Source of the DNA: Mesorhizobium sp. WSM3859
GTDB taxonomy: Bacteria; Pseudomonadota; Alphaproteobacteria; Rhizobiales; Rhizobiaceae
DNA: 64,000 nt
Assembly (NCBI RefSeq): GCF_002295065.1
Contig: NZ_NSGG01000005.1
Coordinates: 62,001-126,000 of the forward strand
Direction of reading: 5' to 3'
The notes below the pieces were generated by a model, which saw only the letters and a list, made by a program, of their open reading frames with translations, made no database searches and was not told where the DNA came from. The translations under genes and the position numbers were made by a program. Position 1 is the stretch's first letter. The number at the start of each line of letters is the position of its first letter. Positions 1 to 8,455 of the stretch are shown here, piece after piece.

Positions 1-1013
1 CAATGCCCTCCCGTCTCTTTGTTGGCCTGGCGGATGTTCCAGACCATGATCGGAATGACCGCGATCATGATGATGATGGCGATGGTGGCGCCGCGGCCGA
101 AATCGCCGCCGCCGCGGAACATCCAGTCGAACATCAGATTGGCCAGCACCTGGCTGCTCCATTGGCCGTTGGTCATTGTCAGCACGATGTCGAACACTTT
201 CAGCACCAGGATGGTGATGGTGGTCCACACCACCGCGATGGTGCCCCAGATTTGCGGCACCATGATCTTCCAGAAGATCTGGAACGGGTTGGCGCCGTCG
301 ATGACCGCCGCTTCCAGCGTCTCTTCCGGAATGCCGCGCAGCGCCGACGACAGGATCACCATGGCAAAGCCGGTCTGGATCCAGATCAGGATGATCATCA
401 GGAAGAAGTTGTTCCAGAACGGCAGCGAGATCCACACCTGCGGCTGGCCGCCGAAATACTGGATGATGGCGTTGAGCAGGCCGATCTGTACCTGGCCTTC
501 GCCGCGATATTCGTAGATGAATTTCCAGATCACGCTGGCGCCGACGAAGGAGATGGCCAGCGGCAGGAAGACCAGGCTCTTGGCGATCGTGCCCCACCAG
601 ATCTTGTCGGTGAGCACGGCGATGATCAGCCCCAGGAAGGTGCAGGCCGCCGGCACGACAGCCAGCCACAGGATGTTGTTGAAGATCGAGTTGCGGAAAT
701 CATGATCGCCTAATGCCCATTGGTAGTTGGCAAAGCCGACGAAGTGCTCGCCGCCGCGATCGAGGAAGGAGAGCCGCAGCGTCTCGATCACCGGATAGAT
801 CAGATAGATGGTCAGGATGATCATCGCCGGGCCGACGAACAGCCATGGCCGCACCAGGCCTTGGCGGCGCAGATTGTCGACGGCGGCGCTGCCGGAGACG
901 CCGCGCGACGGGAAGATCAGATCGAGCAGTTTGTTGGCGCCCCAGAAATAGGCGACACAGCCGCCGACGCCGATGATGATGACGAATATGGCCGAGAAAA
1001 TCTGAGCCGCCAT
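1..1013 (-). CDS. aglF: Alpha-glucoside ABC transporter permease AglF (3' end cut by window)
   Basis: This is an inner-membrane permease of the MalF type, part of the AglEFG importer for alpha-glucosides such as sucrose, maltose and trehalose. The N-terminus (MAAQIFSAIFVIIIGVGGCV) is a membrane segment followed by a basic linker and a second cluster of membrane helices, an arrangement typical of AglF. The binding-protein-dependent permease EAA loop is visible as EAAVIDGANPFQIFWKI. The last codons before the window edge read KETGGH, so only the extreme C-terminus is probably missing. The ATG at 1013 has a GAGGGACC ribosome site just upstream. It lies downstream of aglE on the same strand, separated by 191 bases holding a stable hairpin. 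Assignment is from remembered similarity to rhizobial AglF. Confidence 0.9.
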   Translation of the reverse strand, partial: MAAQIFSAIFVIIIGVGGCVAYFWGANKLLDLIFPSRGVSGSAAVDNLRRQGLVRPWLFVGPAMIILTIYLIYPVIETLRLSFLDRGGEHFVGFANYQWALGDHDFRNSIFNNILWLAVVPAACTFLGLIIAVLTDKIWWGTIAKSLVFLPLAISFVGASVIWKFIYEYRGEGQVQIGLLNAIIQYFGGQPQVWISLPFWNNFFLMIILIWIQTGFAMVILSSALRGIPEETLEAAVIDGANPFQIFWKIMVPQIWGTIAVVWTTITILVLKVFDIVLTMTNGQWSSQVLANLMFDWMFRGGGDFGRGATIAIIIMIAVIPIMVWNIRQANKETGGH

Positions 1014-1171
1014 GGGTCCCTCTCCCTGCGCATGACGGCCAGGCAATGCTGGCGGCCGCATGCACCGACTTCATGAGTTGTTCGGAACAATCGAGACGCG
1101 AAGGCTTCCGGCGGGCGCTGCCGGTCGGACCCGGGCCGTAGCCCGGATCCAGATGGAGGATGAGGAAATAT

Positions 1172-1192
1172 CAGGCCGCGCGCGGCGGCCTG
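1172..1192 (-). terminator. Hairpin between aglE and aglF
   Basis: A perfect 8-bp stem with a 5-base loop lies 12 bases after the aglE stop codon. There is no U-tract, so it looks more like an mRNA-stabilising or partial-termination hairpin than a full terminator. Such structures often raise binding-protein expression relative to the permeases; that role is inferred here. Confidence 0.45.
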
Positions 1193-1204
1193 TTCGCCAC
1201 TCGC

Positions 1205-2560
1205 CTACTTGATGGCATCCCAGCTCTTCTGGATGTCTGCGGCGACGTCCTGCGCGGACTTGCCGCCGACCAGGTCGATCATGCCGGTCCAGAAGGAGCC
1301 CGCGCCGACCTTGCCGGGCATCAGGTCGGAGCCGTCGAAGCGCACCGTGGTGGCTCCAACGAGGATCTCGCCCTGCTTCTTCAGCGCGTCGCTGCCATAG
1401 GCGTCCTTGTTGGCCGCCTTGAAGGGGGTGACGAAGCTCTTCTGCGCCATCCACAATTCATGCGCGAGCGGCATCTGCAGGAACTTGATGAACTCGCGCG
1501 AGGCCTTGGAGTCCTTGGTGATCATCACCAGCGTTCCGGCCACTTCCAGCGGCGTGCCCAGTTCCGGCTTGGAGGCATAAGGCGGATAGGGGAAGAAGTC
1601 CGCATCCTGGCCGAGCTTCACGTTTTCCGGGAAGAAGGAAGGAATGAACGACGCCTGATGGTGCATGTAACACTTGGGCGGAACGGTGAAGAGGCCCTTC
1701 GGACTGTCGCGGAAGTCGGTCGCTGCGACGGCCTTGGCGCCGCCATCCACCATCTTGTCGTCGGTCGCGATCTTTCCGAAGATGTCGAGGGCCTTGACCA
1801 CGGCCGGGTCGGTGAACGGGATCTCGTTCTTCGTCCATTTGTCGTAGACTTCCGGCGGCTGCGTGCGCAGCATGATGTCCTCGACCCAGTCGGTCGCCGG
1901 CCAGCCGGTGGCGCCGCCCGAACCCAGTCCGATGCACCATGGCTTGCCGCCGTCGGCGACGATCTTCTTCTCGAGGTCGGCCAGTTCTTCCTGGGTCTTC
2001 GGGACCTTGTAGCCGGCCTCGTCGAAATTATCCGGCGAGTACCAGACCAGGCCCTTCACGTCGATCTTGTACGGGAAGGCATAGAAGCCGGACTTGCCGT
2101 CCTTGCCCGTATAGGTGCCGAGCTTGGCCCAGGAGTCGCCGGCGGCGTAGTTTTCCTTGATCCAGGCGGCGACGTCGTCGCCCAGCGGAGTCAGCACGCC
2201 CTTGGAGGCGAGATCCTGGATCAGGCCAGGCTGCGGCAGGACGGCGATGTTGGGCGGGCTGCCGGCCTGGGTGTCGATGACGATCTGCTGCTCATAGTTC
2301 TCGGACGAGGAATATTTCACCTCCGCGCCGGTCGCTTCCTGGAAATAGTCGAGGACTGAACGCACAAGCGTCTCGTCCTCGCCGCGCCACGGGCCGAAGA
2401 TCGTCAGCGTTTCGCCCTTGAGGTCGACCTTCTTGAGGTCGTCGTAATTCGCCCAATGGAATTTCGAATCCTCGCCCGGCTTGAACTTCAGTTCGGCATG
2501 TGCCGGCAGGCCAAGGGTGAGCGCAGCGAACGCGGCACCCAAGAGAAGCATTTTCTTCAT
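1205..2560 (-). CDS. aglE: Alpha-glucoside ABC transporter periplasmic binding protein AglE
   Basis: This is a periplasmic solute-binding protein (family 1, 451 aa) that delivers alpha-glucosides to the AglFG permeases. A Sec signal peptide is clear (MKKMLLLGAAFAALTLGLPA followed by HAE, cleavage near residue 22). The mature part carries AglE-like features including LTIFGPWRGEDE and the aromatic sugar-binding stretch around GGATGWPATDWVEDIM. The ATG at 2560 was chosen over an upstream in-frame start at 2674 because it gives the signal peptide and has a GGGAGGAC ribosome site. It is first in the aglEF operon and divergent from aglR, with an AglR-type operator about 110 bases upstream of its start. 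Confidence 0.92.
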   Translation of the reverse strand: MKKMLLLGAAFAALTLGLPAHAELKFKPGEDSKFHWANYDDLKKVDLKGETLTIFGPWRGEDETLVRSVLDYFQEATGAEVKYSSSENYEQQIVIDTQAGSPPNIAVLPQPGLIQDLASKGVLTPLGDDVAAWIKENYAAGDSWAKLGTYTGKDGKSGFYAFPYKIDVKGLVWYSPDNFDEAGYKVPKTQEELADLEKKIVADGGKPWCIGLGSGGATGWPATDWVEDIMLRTQPPEVYDKWTKNEIPFTDPAVVKALDIFGKIATDDKMVDGGAKAVAATDFRDSPKGLFTVPPKCYMHHQASFIPSFFPENVKLGQDADFFPYPPYASKPELGTPLEVAGTLVMITKDSKASREFIKFLQMPLAHELWMAQKSFVTPFKAANKDAYGSDALKKQGEILVGATTVRFDGSDLMPGKVGAGSFWTGMIDLVGGKSAQDVAADIQKSWDAIK

Positions 2561-2670
2561 CGCAGTCCTCCCAGTGTTGAGACAGTTCGGACGAAACCTC
2601 CATTTCGTCCGCCGACGCCCACGGAACTGTGACTCAGCGAGAAGGCAATCGCAACCTTTCGAAGAGCGTT

Positions 2671-2684
2671 CCAAAGCGCTTTGG
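2671..2684. promoter_or_regulatory. LacI-type operator in the aglE-aglR intergenic region
   Basis: The sequence CCAAAGCGCTTTGG is a perfect 14-bp palindrome with the central CG dyad typical of LacI-family operators. It shares the core AAAGCGCTTT with a second site at 2891-2904. It lies on the aglE side, so AglR probably represses aglEF here. Binding itself is inferred. Confidence 0.7.
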
Positions 2685-2750
2685 CTGACTTGATCTCGCC
2701 ATTGAATCGCCTTGAAGTCAAGAGGTTCATGTTACTAATCGATTTAAAAA

Positions 2751-2797
2751 GCGCCAAATGCTCCAAGAAAGTGCAGTGCAGCAAGCTTTTTTGGCGC
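2751..2797. promoter_or_regulatory. Inverted repeat of operator-like half sites
   Basis: GCGCCAAA at 2751-2758 is repeated in inverse as TTTGGCGC at 2790-2797. Each arm resembles the AAAGCGC half of the AglR-type palindromes, so this may be an auxiliary site or a looped pair. The rest of the 359-base region 2561-2919 holds only regulatory sequence; I see no gene in it. Confidence 0.3.
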
Positions 2798-2859
2798 TGC
2801 AGCAGCAATTTCGGCTTCAAACACAGTCCAGGCGCCTCTAAGGTCATTTCGTCTGGCGA

Positions 2860-2904
2860 TTGCGCCAGCGATCATCGGATCGATTAAAATTGAAAGCGCT
2901 TTGA
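2860..2904 (+). promoter_or_regulatory. aglR promoter with overlapping operator
   Basis: A plausible sigma70-type promoter has TTGCGC at 2860-2865, a 17-base spacer and ATTAAA at 2883-2888. Immediately downstream is TGAAAGCGCTTTGA (2891-2904), which shares the ten-base palindromic core of the operator at 2671. A repressor bound here would cover the transcription start, so aglR is probably autoregulated. Confidence 0.55.
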
Positions 2905-2919
2905 GGCCGGAGGCCTCCG

Positions 2920-3942
2920 ATGAACCTCAAGCAACTGTCGCATATGCTGTCGCTTTCGCAGACCACGGTCAGCCGCGCATTGAACGGCTACCCCGAGGTC
3001 AGCGAGGAAACCCGGCGCCGGGTGATGGACGCCGCCAAGCGCCACGGCTACCGGCCGAACCCATCCGCGCGCCGCCTCGCCACCGGCAAGTCGGGCATGA
3101 TCGGCTATGTATTGCCGACGGGTGCATCCGTCGACATCGACCCGCATTTCGTCGAATTCCTCTCCGGCCTCGGCGACTATGCCCGCGCGCACGAGCTCGA
3201 CCTCGTGCTGTCGCCCGCCGATGCCGACGATGAGGAGACCACCTACCGCCGCATCGTCGCCAACCGGCAGGTCGATGCCGTCTACATCTCCTCGCCGCGT
3301 CCGGCCGACCGGCGGCTGGCCCTGGTCAATACGCTGGGCATACCGTTCATCGTGCATGGCCGCAGCGAAGGTTTGGATTTCGACTATCCCTATCTCGATA
3401 TCGACAATGAGGGCGCCTTCCACGAGGCGGCGCGGCTGCTTCTTCAGCTCGGCCACAAGCGCCTGGCGCTGATCAACGGCAATGAGCGCGAGACCTTCGC
3501 CATCCACCGCGAGCGTGGCATGCGCCGGGCGCTTGCCGCGAGCGGGCTGACGCTCGGCGAGCGTCACATCCGCTCGGTGACCATGACCGAGGAAAATGGC
3601 TATCGCGCCGCCCGCCGCCTGCTCGAGGAAAGCGACCCCCCGACGGCGATCGTCTGCTCCAGCCTGATCATGGCGCTGGGCGTGGTGCGCGCCGTGCGCG
3701 ATCTTGGCCTTACCATCCCGGGCGACCTGTCGCTGGTCGCCCATGACGACGTCTTCCCTTGGCTGCGGCCGGAAAATTTCCCGGTGCCGCTGTCGACGAC
3801 GCGCTCCTCGATCCGCCTCGCCGGCGCCCGCGTCGCCGAGCGCCTCGCCGCGCGCATATCGGGGCTGGAAGAGGGGGCTCGCGGCGAGGTCTGGCCCGTC
3901 GATCTGGTGGTGCGGGGGTCGGTGGCCGGCGCGCCGGTATAG
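2920..3942 (+). CDS. aglR: LacI-family transcriptional repressor of the agl operon
   Basis: This is a 340-residue LacI/GalR regulator. Residues 1-50 form the helix-turn-helix and hinge (LSLSQTTVSRALNGYPEVSE, then GYRPNPSARRLATGKSG), followed by a periplasmic-binding-protein-like sensor domain with the usual INGNERE and VAHDD motifs. The ATG at 2920 has GGAGG seven bases upstream and starts directly at the DNA-binding domain, with no spare N-terminal sequence. It is divergent from aglE, and two palindromes with a common AAAGCGCTTT core lie between them, one in its own promoter. The likely role is repression of aglEF in the absence of an alpha-glucoside; the name follows that context. Confidence 0.88.
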   Translation: MNLKQLSHMLSLSQTTVSRALNGYPEVSEETRRRVMDAAKRHGYRPNPSARRLATGKSGMIGYVLPTGASVDIDPHFVEFLSGLGDYARAHELDLVLSPADADDEETTYRRIVANRQVDAVYISSPRPADRRLALVNTLGIPFIVHGRSEGLDFDYPYLDIDNEGAFHEAARLLLQLGHKRLALINGNERETFAIHRERGMRRALAASGLTLGERHIRSVTMTEENGYRAARRLLEESDPPTAIVCSSLIMALGVVRAVRDLGLTIPGDLSLVAHDDVFPWLRPENFPVPLSTTRSSIRLAGARVAERLAARISGLEEGARGEVWPVDLVVRGSVAGAPV

Positions 3943-4184
3943 GGATCAGACTCAGCAGCCGGACTGCGGGCGCGCTCAGCTGAAAAGACGAGCGCTCGAT
4001 GAATCGGTCCTAGACTAAGCCAATTTCCGCCCGCCGCGCTCCACGTTAGTGTAAGACGTTCAAATTTGAGCTTCTGCACTCATGCTTTGTCGAGAGTATC
4101 TCCTGTAGTCTTTGGCTCTTCTGCGCCAAAAGTTGGCCGTTCAAAGCGCGGCCGGCAACGATGACGACGAAATAGGAGGACGCA

Positions 4185-4472
4185 ATGACTCGCACTCACG
4201 TTGAACGTCTTGGAGAGTTCAGGGAAATCCTGGTCGCGACTCGACGCGAAGGCGTCCGTAATGTGCACCACACTCGCGACGCGATGCGGGCAAGTGGCTT
4301 TCAGATCGGGGACAGCGATGGCTCCAGCTACGGCGCGCAACTGAAGGCGCTTCAAGAGCAAATTGAGGCGGTCGATCGCGCCATCGAAGACGAGAAGCGG
4401 TTGGCCTTGGTTCTCGAGAGTGCGGTTCAATCCCGCCGGCCGGCCAAGCCGAGAATCGTGAAGGGTGCATAG
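4185..4472 (+). CDS. Small coiled-coil protein of unknown function
   Basis: I do not recognise this 95-residue protein. It begins at an ATG with a strong AGGAGGACGC ribosome site, which supports it being real. The N-terminal half is basic and the C-terminal half (LKALQEQIEAVDRAIEDEKR) is strongly predicted by eye to be a charged coiled-coil helix, ending in a basic RRPAKPRIVKGA tail. There is no signal peptide, membrane segment or cysteine. It stands alone between aglR and an FAD oxidase, with 242 bases upstream and 197 downstream that hold no other recognisable gene. It could be a small DNA- or protein-binding adaptor; nothing in the context says which. Confidence 0.6.
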   Translation: MTRTHVERLGEFREILVATRREGVRNVHHTRDAMRASGFQIGDSDGSSYGAQLKALQEQIEAVDRAIEDEKRLALVLESAVQSRRPAKPRIVKGA

Positions 4473-4669
4473 AGCCAACTACGGCCGCTGGTGAAGCTGG
4501 GCTTCCAACGGGAGCAGGGGCGCCGGTATAGGGGGCAGGATCCAACGGCTTCACCTGCCGCCTCCTTCATGGGCTGCATTTACTCCCGTGGGACAACGGT
4601 CTGCCTGCGCCTGCTCCTGATTTTGGAAGGTGGCAACGGGTAAGTCAGAGTCGTCAGCCAGTCCTTCAG

Positions 4670-6025
4670 GTGCGCCTTTTGCCCACATTCCCATTCACCG
4701 AAGCGGATCCAATCCAGTACCTTGGTCCTCCGCCGAAGTTTTCGGAGGTGGTGATCGTCGGTGGCGGCATTATCGGCGTGACGACAGCCCTGTTCCTCGC
4801 CACCCGAAACATCCCGGTGACGCTGCTGGAAAAGGGCCGCGTCGCGGCCGAGCAGTCCTCGCGAAATTGGGGCTGGATCAGAAAGCAGGGACGGGACGCG
4901 GACGAACTGCCGATCGTCATCGAGGCCATTCGCCTGTGGCGGCAGCTGGCTGAAGAAAGCGGCGAAGACATCGGGCTGAAGCAGACTGGCGTGACCTATC
5001 TGGCGAACGCCGAAAAGGACATGGCCGGCTTCGAAACATTCATGAAGGTCGCCGCGGCCCATGACCTCGACACGCGTCTCCTGGATGCGGACGAAACCGC
5101 AAAACTCATCAACGGCATGTCGCGAAAGTTCAAGGGCGCGATGACGACGCCCTCGGATATGCGCGCGGAGCCTTGGCTGGCGGTGCCTGCGCTGGCCAGG
5201 CTAGCCGTGCGAAAAGGCGTCAGGATCGTGGAGAACTGCGCGGCGCGGACCCTCGACATCGCGGCCGGCAGGATCAAGGGCGTGTGGACCGAGGCCGGAT
5301 ATATCGAGACCTCCAGCGTGCTGGTCGCGGGCGGCGCCTGGTCCTCCCTGTTCCTGGCGCGGCACGGTGTGTCCATCCCCCAGCTCAGCGTCCGTGTAAC
5401 CGTGGCCGCGACGGAGCCTTTGCCCGAGATCTACGCGGGCGCGGCCGCCGACGATCACATCGCTTTGAGGCGCAGGCAGGATGGCGGCTACACGCTCGCC
5501 GGCGGTGGTACCCACTTGCTTTATCTGGGGCCCGACGCATTCCGGCACGCCACCAAATATATCCCCGCCCTCAGGAACGACCCGTTCGGAGCGCGTTATT
5601 TTCCGTACGCCCCGTCAGGCTACCCGGACGGCTGGTCGACGCCGCGCGATTGGGCGCCGGATTCAGAGAGCCCATTTGAAAGGATGCGGGTGCTCGACCC
5701 AGCCCCTGAACCGGCCCGGCTGCGTGCGATCGAACGCAATTTCAAACAGCTTTTTCCCCAGTTCGAGAAAGTTCGCTTGAAGGTCGGCTGGGGCGGCATG
5801 ATCGACGCCATGCCTGACGTCGTCCCAGTCGTGGATCAGGTGCAGGCGATCGGCGGTCTTTTCGTCGCGACCGGAATGAGCGGCCACGGCTTCGGCATCG
5901 GGCCCGGCATGGGCCGCGTCGTCTCCGACATGATCCAGGGAAACGACACGGGGCACGACCTCAGCCGCTTCCGGCTGCCGCGCTTCTACGATGGCAGCCC
6001 GGTCCGGTTGGGTCCGGCGCTTTGA
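4670..6025 (+). CDS. FAD-dependent amino-acid oxidase/dehydrogenase (DadA/DAO family)
   Basis: This 451-residue flavoenzyme of the D-amino-acid oxidase superfamily has the dinucleotide-binding motif VVIVGGGIIGVTTALFLATR near residues 27-46, a second conserved SSRNWGWIRKQ segment where DadA-like enzymes contact the flavin, and the C-terminal ATGMSGHGFGIGPGMG motif that closes the FAD site. Family members oxidise amines such as D-amino acids, sarcosine or opines; the substrate here is not evident. The start is uncertain: the frame opens at a GTG (4670) about 30 residues before the FAD motif, which matches the family, but no strong ribosome site is seen. It is a single-gene unit, with a repeat element downstream. 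Confidence 0.85.
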   Translation: MRLLPTFPFTEADPIQYLGPPPKFSEVVIVGGGIIGVTTALFLATRNIPVTLLEKGRVAAEQSSRNWGWIRKQGRDADELPIVIEAIRLWRQLAEESGEDIGLKQTGVTYLANAEKDMAGFETFMKVAAAHDLDTRLLDADETAKLINGMSRKFKGAMTTPSDMRAEPWLAVPALARLAVRKGVRIVENCAARTLDIAAGRIKGVWTEAGYIETSSVLVAGGAWSSLFLARHGVSIPQLSVRVTVAATEPLPEIYAGAAADDHIALRRRQDGGYTLAGGGTHLLYLGPDAFRHATKYIPALRNDPFGARYFPYAPSGYPDGWSTPRDWAPDSESPFERMRVLDPAPEPARLRAIERNFKQLFPQFEKVRLKVGWGGMIDAMPDVVPVVDQVQAIGGLFVATGMSGHGFGIGPGMGRVVSDMIQGNDTGHDLSRFRLPRFYDGSPVRLGPAL

Positions 6026-6158
6026 ATGGGTCGCGCGCGGTCCATTCTCAATCGCTGTGGCAACGGCAATTGGTCGGTGGCGGTCACCGCGATGATAGGA
6101 GTCGACGAGACGCTCGCAGGATCGTGTTCCGACAGACGAGACGCGTCGAGTTCCTTCA

Positions 6159-6315
6159 CACCCCCCTCTGTCCTGCCGGACATCTCCCCCGCAAGGGGGA
6201 GATTAGACGTCATCACTGCCTTCGCCAATCATCGACGTTGAAGAAGTTGGGCCGGCGCTGAATCTACTGATCTCCCCCCTTGCGGGGGAGATGTCCGGCA
6301 GGACAGAGGGGGGTG
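6159..6315. repeat. Palindromic intergenic element with ~40-bp perfect arms
   Basis: The stretch 6159-6203 is repeated in inverse at 6271-6315 with arms of about 40 bases matching perfectly (CACCCCCCTCTGTCCTGCCG and onward). Each arm itself contains a smaller hairpin of the form CTCCCCC-gcaa-GGGGGAG. The 320-base gap 6026-6345 between two convergent genes is mostly this element. It may also act as a bidirectional terminator. Confidence 0.85.
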
Positions 6316-6345
6316 CTGTCCCGCGGACATCGCGAGTATGAGGGA

Positions 6346-7797
6346 CTACTCCTTCGCCGCTTCCGCTGCCCTGATATCCAGTAGCCCATAGCCGAAATCA
6401 TTGTCGCGCCCCTTGGGGCCAAGATCCTTGGCCGTTGCCGCCAACGCCTTCTCGATGTCGTCGGCCGAGCGATCGGGCGCGGCGTGGATCAGATTGGCGA
6501 TGGCGCCGGACACGATTGCCGCCGCGAAGGACGTGCCCGTCACCACGTCCGAGCCCGCTCCGCTCGGCGCCACCATTTCGACGCCCGGCGCCGAGATGAA
6601 AACATAGGCGCCGCGATTGGCCTGCGGCATCAGTCCGTCCTTCGCGTCGGTGGCGGTGACGGCAATGACGCCGTCGAAGGCGGCCGGGTAGCCATAGGGC
6701 GCCTTCGGGCCGTTGTTGCCGGCGGCTGCCACCAGCACCATGCCCAGCGCGCGGGCATTGCGGCAGGCGGTGCCGAGCAGGTCGTTCTTCGGACCGACGA
6801 AGCTCATATTGATGATGCGCACATTCTGCTCGGCAGCCCAGTCGAGTGCCGAAAGGATGACGTCCATGGTCGACTTGCCGCCTTCGAAGGCCCGTGCGTG
6901 ATAGATTTTCGCGCCCGGCGCGATGCCTTCCAGCGGACCGACGCCGGCGATCAGCCCGTCGACCGAGGTGCCGTGGTCGCGCTTCTCGGTCGGCACGTTG
7001 GGCATGGCGTCATATTGGTCGGCGATGACGCCCTTCAGCGCGGGGTTGGTATCGTCGATGCCGGTGTCGATGACGGCGACGCGCACATTTTCGCCGCTTG
7101 CCTGCTTGGCATCGAGCGCGATGCGGTCGAAGGCATAGTTCACGATGCCGGCCGCCTGCTGCAGCGAATAGATATGGTTCGGCTCGCGCCGCTGCGTGCG
7201 GCCGTCGGCGGCGAGCTGCGCCAGCACCACGCCGACGGGCCGCCCGTCGGTGATGCCGAAGCGCACCAGCGTCGAGCCCAGCAGCCGCGACTGGCGCTGC
7301 GAGCGCACCTGCAGGCCGAAGGAATTGGCGATCTGCTGCACCACGCCGGCATCGCCATCCACTGTCACCAGCACCTCGTCGGGCACGAACTCGCCGGCGA
7401 CGGCGCGCGGTGGCTCCGCCATGTTGAGCCCTTGAGGCACCGTGACCGGCCCGCTCGGCGTCGGTGCGGGAGCCGGCGTGTTGCCGGAACCGTTCGATGA
7501 CGATGTTCCACCGGATGGCGCGGGCGCTTGCGGGGCCGCCGGCGGGTTCGGGAACAGATCGACGATCAGCGCCGGCAGGAACACCGCGCCGCCCGTGGCC
7601 GTGCCGCTGCTCGGCGCACCACCGTTGCCCTTGGCGCCGCCGTCCTTGTCGCAGCCGCCGCCGGCCGCCGTCGTGCGGTTCAGGCAATCCAGCTGTTTTT
7701 GCGTCAGATTGGGATCATTGGTCTGCGCAAACACGGGCGCGGCGACAATAGCCGCCGCAAGGAGCGCCGCATGCAGAATGACTGCCTTAGCCGCCAT
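6346..7797 (-). CDS. Secreted subtilisin-like serine protease (S8 family)
   Basis: This 483-residue exported protease starts with a signal peptide (cleavage near AAPVFA, residue 24), followed by a long Gly/Pro/Ser-rich low-complexity linker (about 45-130), an inhibitor-like propeptide (about 135-210) and an S8 catalytic domain. The triad is intact: Asp244 in VAVIDTGID, His275 in RDHGTSVDG and Ser423 in GTSFAAA, with oxyanion Asn361 in AAAGNNGP. It overlaps the anti-sigma gene by 11 bases and is the third gene of a sigma/anti-sigma/protease operon, so its production is probably under control of that ECF sigma factor. Whether it processes the anti-sigma or external proteins cannot be told from sequence. 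Confidence 0.92.
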   Translation of the reverse strand: MAAKAVILHAALLAAAIVAAPVFAQTNDPNLTQKQLDCLNRTTAAGGGCDKDGGAKGNGGAPSSGTATGGAVFLPALIVDLFPNPPAAPQAPAPSGGTSSSNGSGNTPAPAPTPSGPVTVPQGLNMAEPPRAVAGEFVPDEVLVTVDGDAGVVQQIANSFGLQVRSQRQSRLLGSTLVRFGITDGRPVGVVLAQLAADGRTQRREPNHIYSLQQAAGIVNYAFDRIALDAKQASGENVRVAVIDTGIDDTNPALKGVIADQYDAMPNVPTEKRDHGTSVDGLIAGVGPLEGIAPGAKIYHARAFEGGKSTMDVILSALDWAAEQNVRIINMSFVGPKNDLLGTACRNARALGMVLVAAAGNNGPKAPYGYPAAFDGVIAVTATDAKDGLMPQANRGAYVFISAPGVEMVAPSGAGSDVVTGTSFAAAIVSGAIANLIHAAPDRSADDIEKALAATAKDLGPKGRDNDFGYGLLDIRAAEAAKE

Positions 7798-8455
7798 CGA
7801 CCGGTTTCCTTCCCTGGATCACAGTATCCGCGAAAGGCTGGGCGGCAACAAGGCCGACGAGCCTGTCGTAATCGGCCGCCGTGCTGGCCGGGATCGCCAG
7901 GTGGAACACGCCGTCGGCAGTCGGGCCGCCGGCTATCTTCAGCCCGTTCTGGCCAAGGAAGGCGGCGATGTCGGCCACCTTGGCGTCCGGCTTGAACTTG
8001 ACCAGGGCGAAAGGCAGCTTCGCCAGATCGTCCTGAGCGCCAGCCACCTCGAAGTCGTTGCCCTTGCCGCCCGGCTGTTCGAAGGACTGCACCAGCACCA
8101 AGGCAAGCAGCGCCGCGGCCGCTGCCCAGGCGACGCCGGCAGGCATCGCTGTCACCCGGCCGAAGACCTTGGCCAGCCAGGATTGGCCGGCGGGTGCGCG
8201 CACGGGGCCGGCCTCGGCGTCGAGCGCCTTGGCGAAACGGCTCAGCGCATCGGCCGGCGGCCGGATCGCCTCGTTGGCGGCGGCGGTGCCGGAGAACTCG
8301 GCTTCCGCTTCGCCAAGTGCTGCCATCGCCGCGGGATCGGTGGCCAGCCATTCCTCGACGGCTTCCAGCTCGGCGCCTTCCAGCGAGCCGTTCAGGTAGA
8401 ACGGCAGCAGCGTCTCCATCTCGTCGCGGCGCGACATCTTTTCAGCGGCGCTCAT
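7787..8455 (-). CDS. Membrane-bound anti-sigma factor
   Basis: The product (222 aa from ATG 8455) has a cytoplasmic N-terminal domain with the anti-sigma pattern METLLPFYLNGSLEGAELEA, one membrane helix (about residues 105-125, WAAAAALLALVLVQSF) and a periplasmic domain of about 95 residues. There is no HxxxCxxC zinc motif, so it is of the non-zinc type. The ATG at 8455 forms an ATGA overlap with the stop of the sigma gene; a GTG six bases upstream is the alternative. Position and topology indicate that it sequesters the sigma factor encoded just upstream and releases it on an envelope signal. Confidence 0.82.
   Translation of the reverse strand: MSAAEKMSRRDEMETLLPFYLNGSLEGAELEAVEEWLATDPAAMAALGEAEAEFSGTAAANEAIRPPADALSRFAKALDAEAGPVRAPAGQSWLAKVFGRVTAMPAGVAWAAAAALLALVLVQSFEQPGGKGNDFEVAGAQDDLAKLPFALVKFKPDAKVADIAAFLGQNGLKIAGGPTADGVFHLAIPASTAADYDRLVGLVAAQPFADTVIQGRKPVDGG

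Noticed and set aside
3929-4533. A 14-base repeat GCGCCGGTATAGGG at the aglR end and near 4520
   Set aside because: Too short to separate from chance in 64 kb of GC-rich sequence, with no further shared flank.
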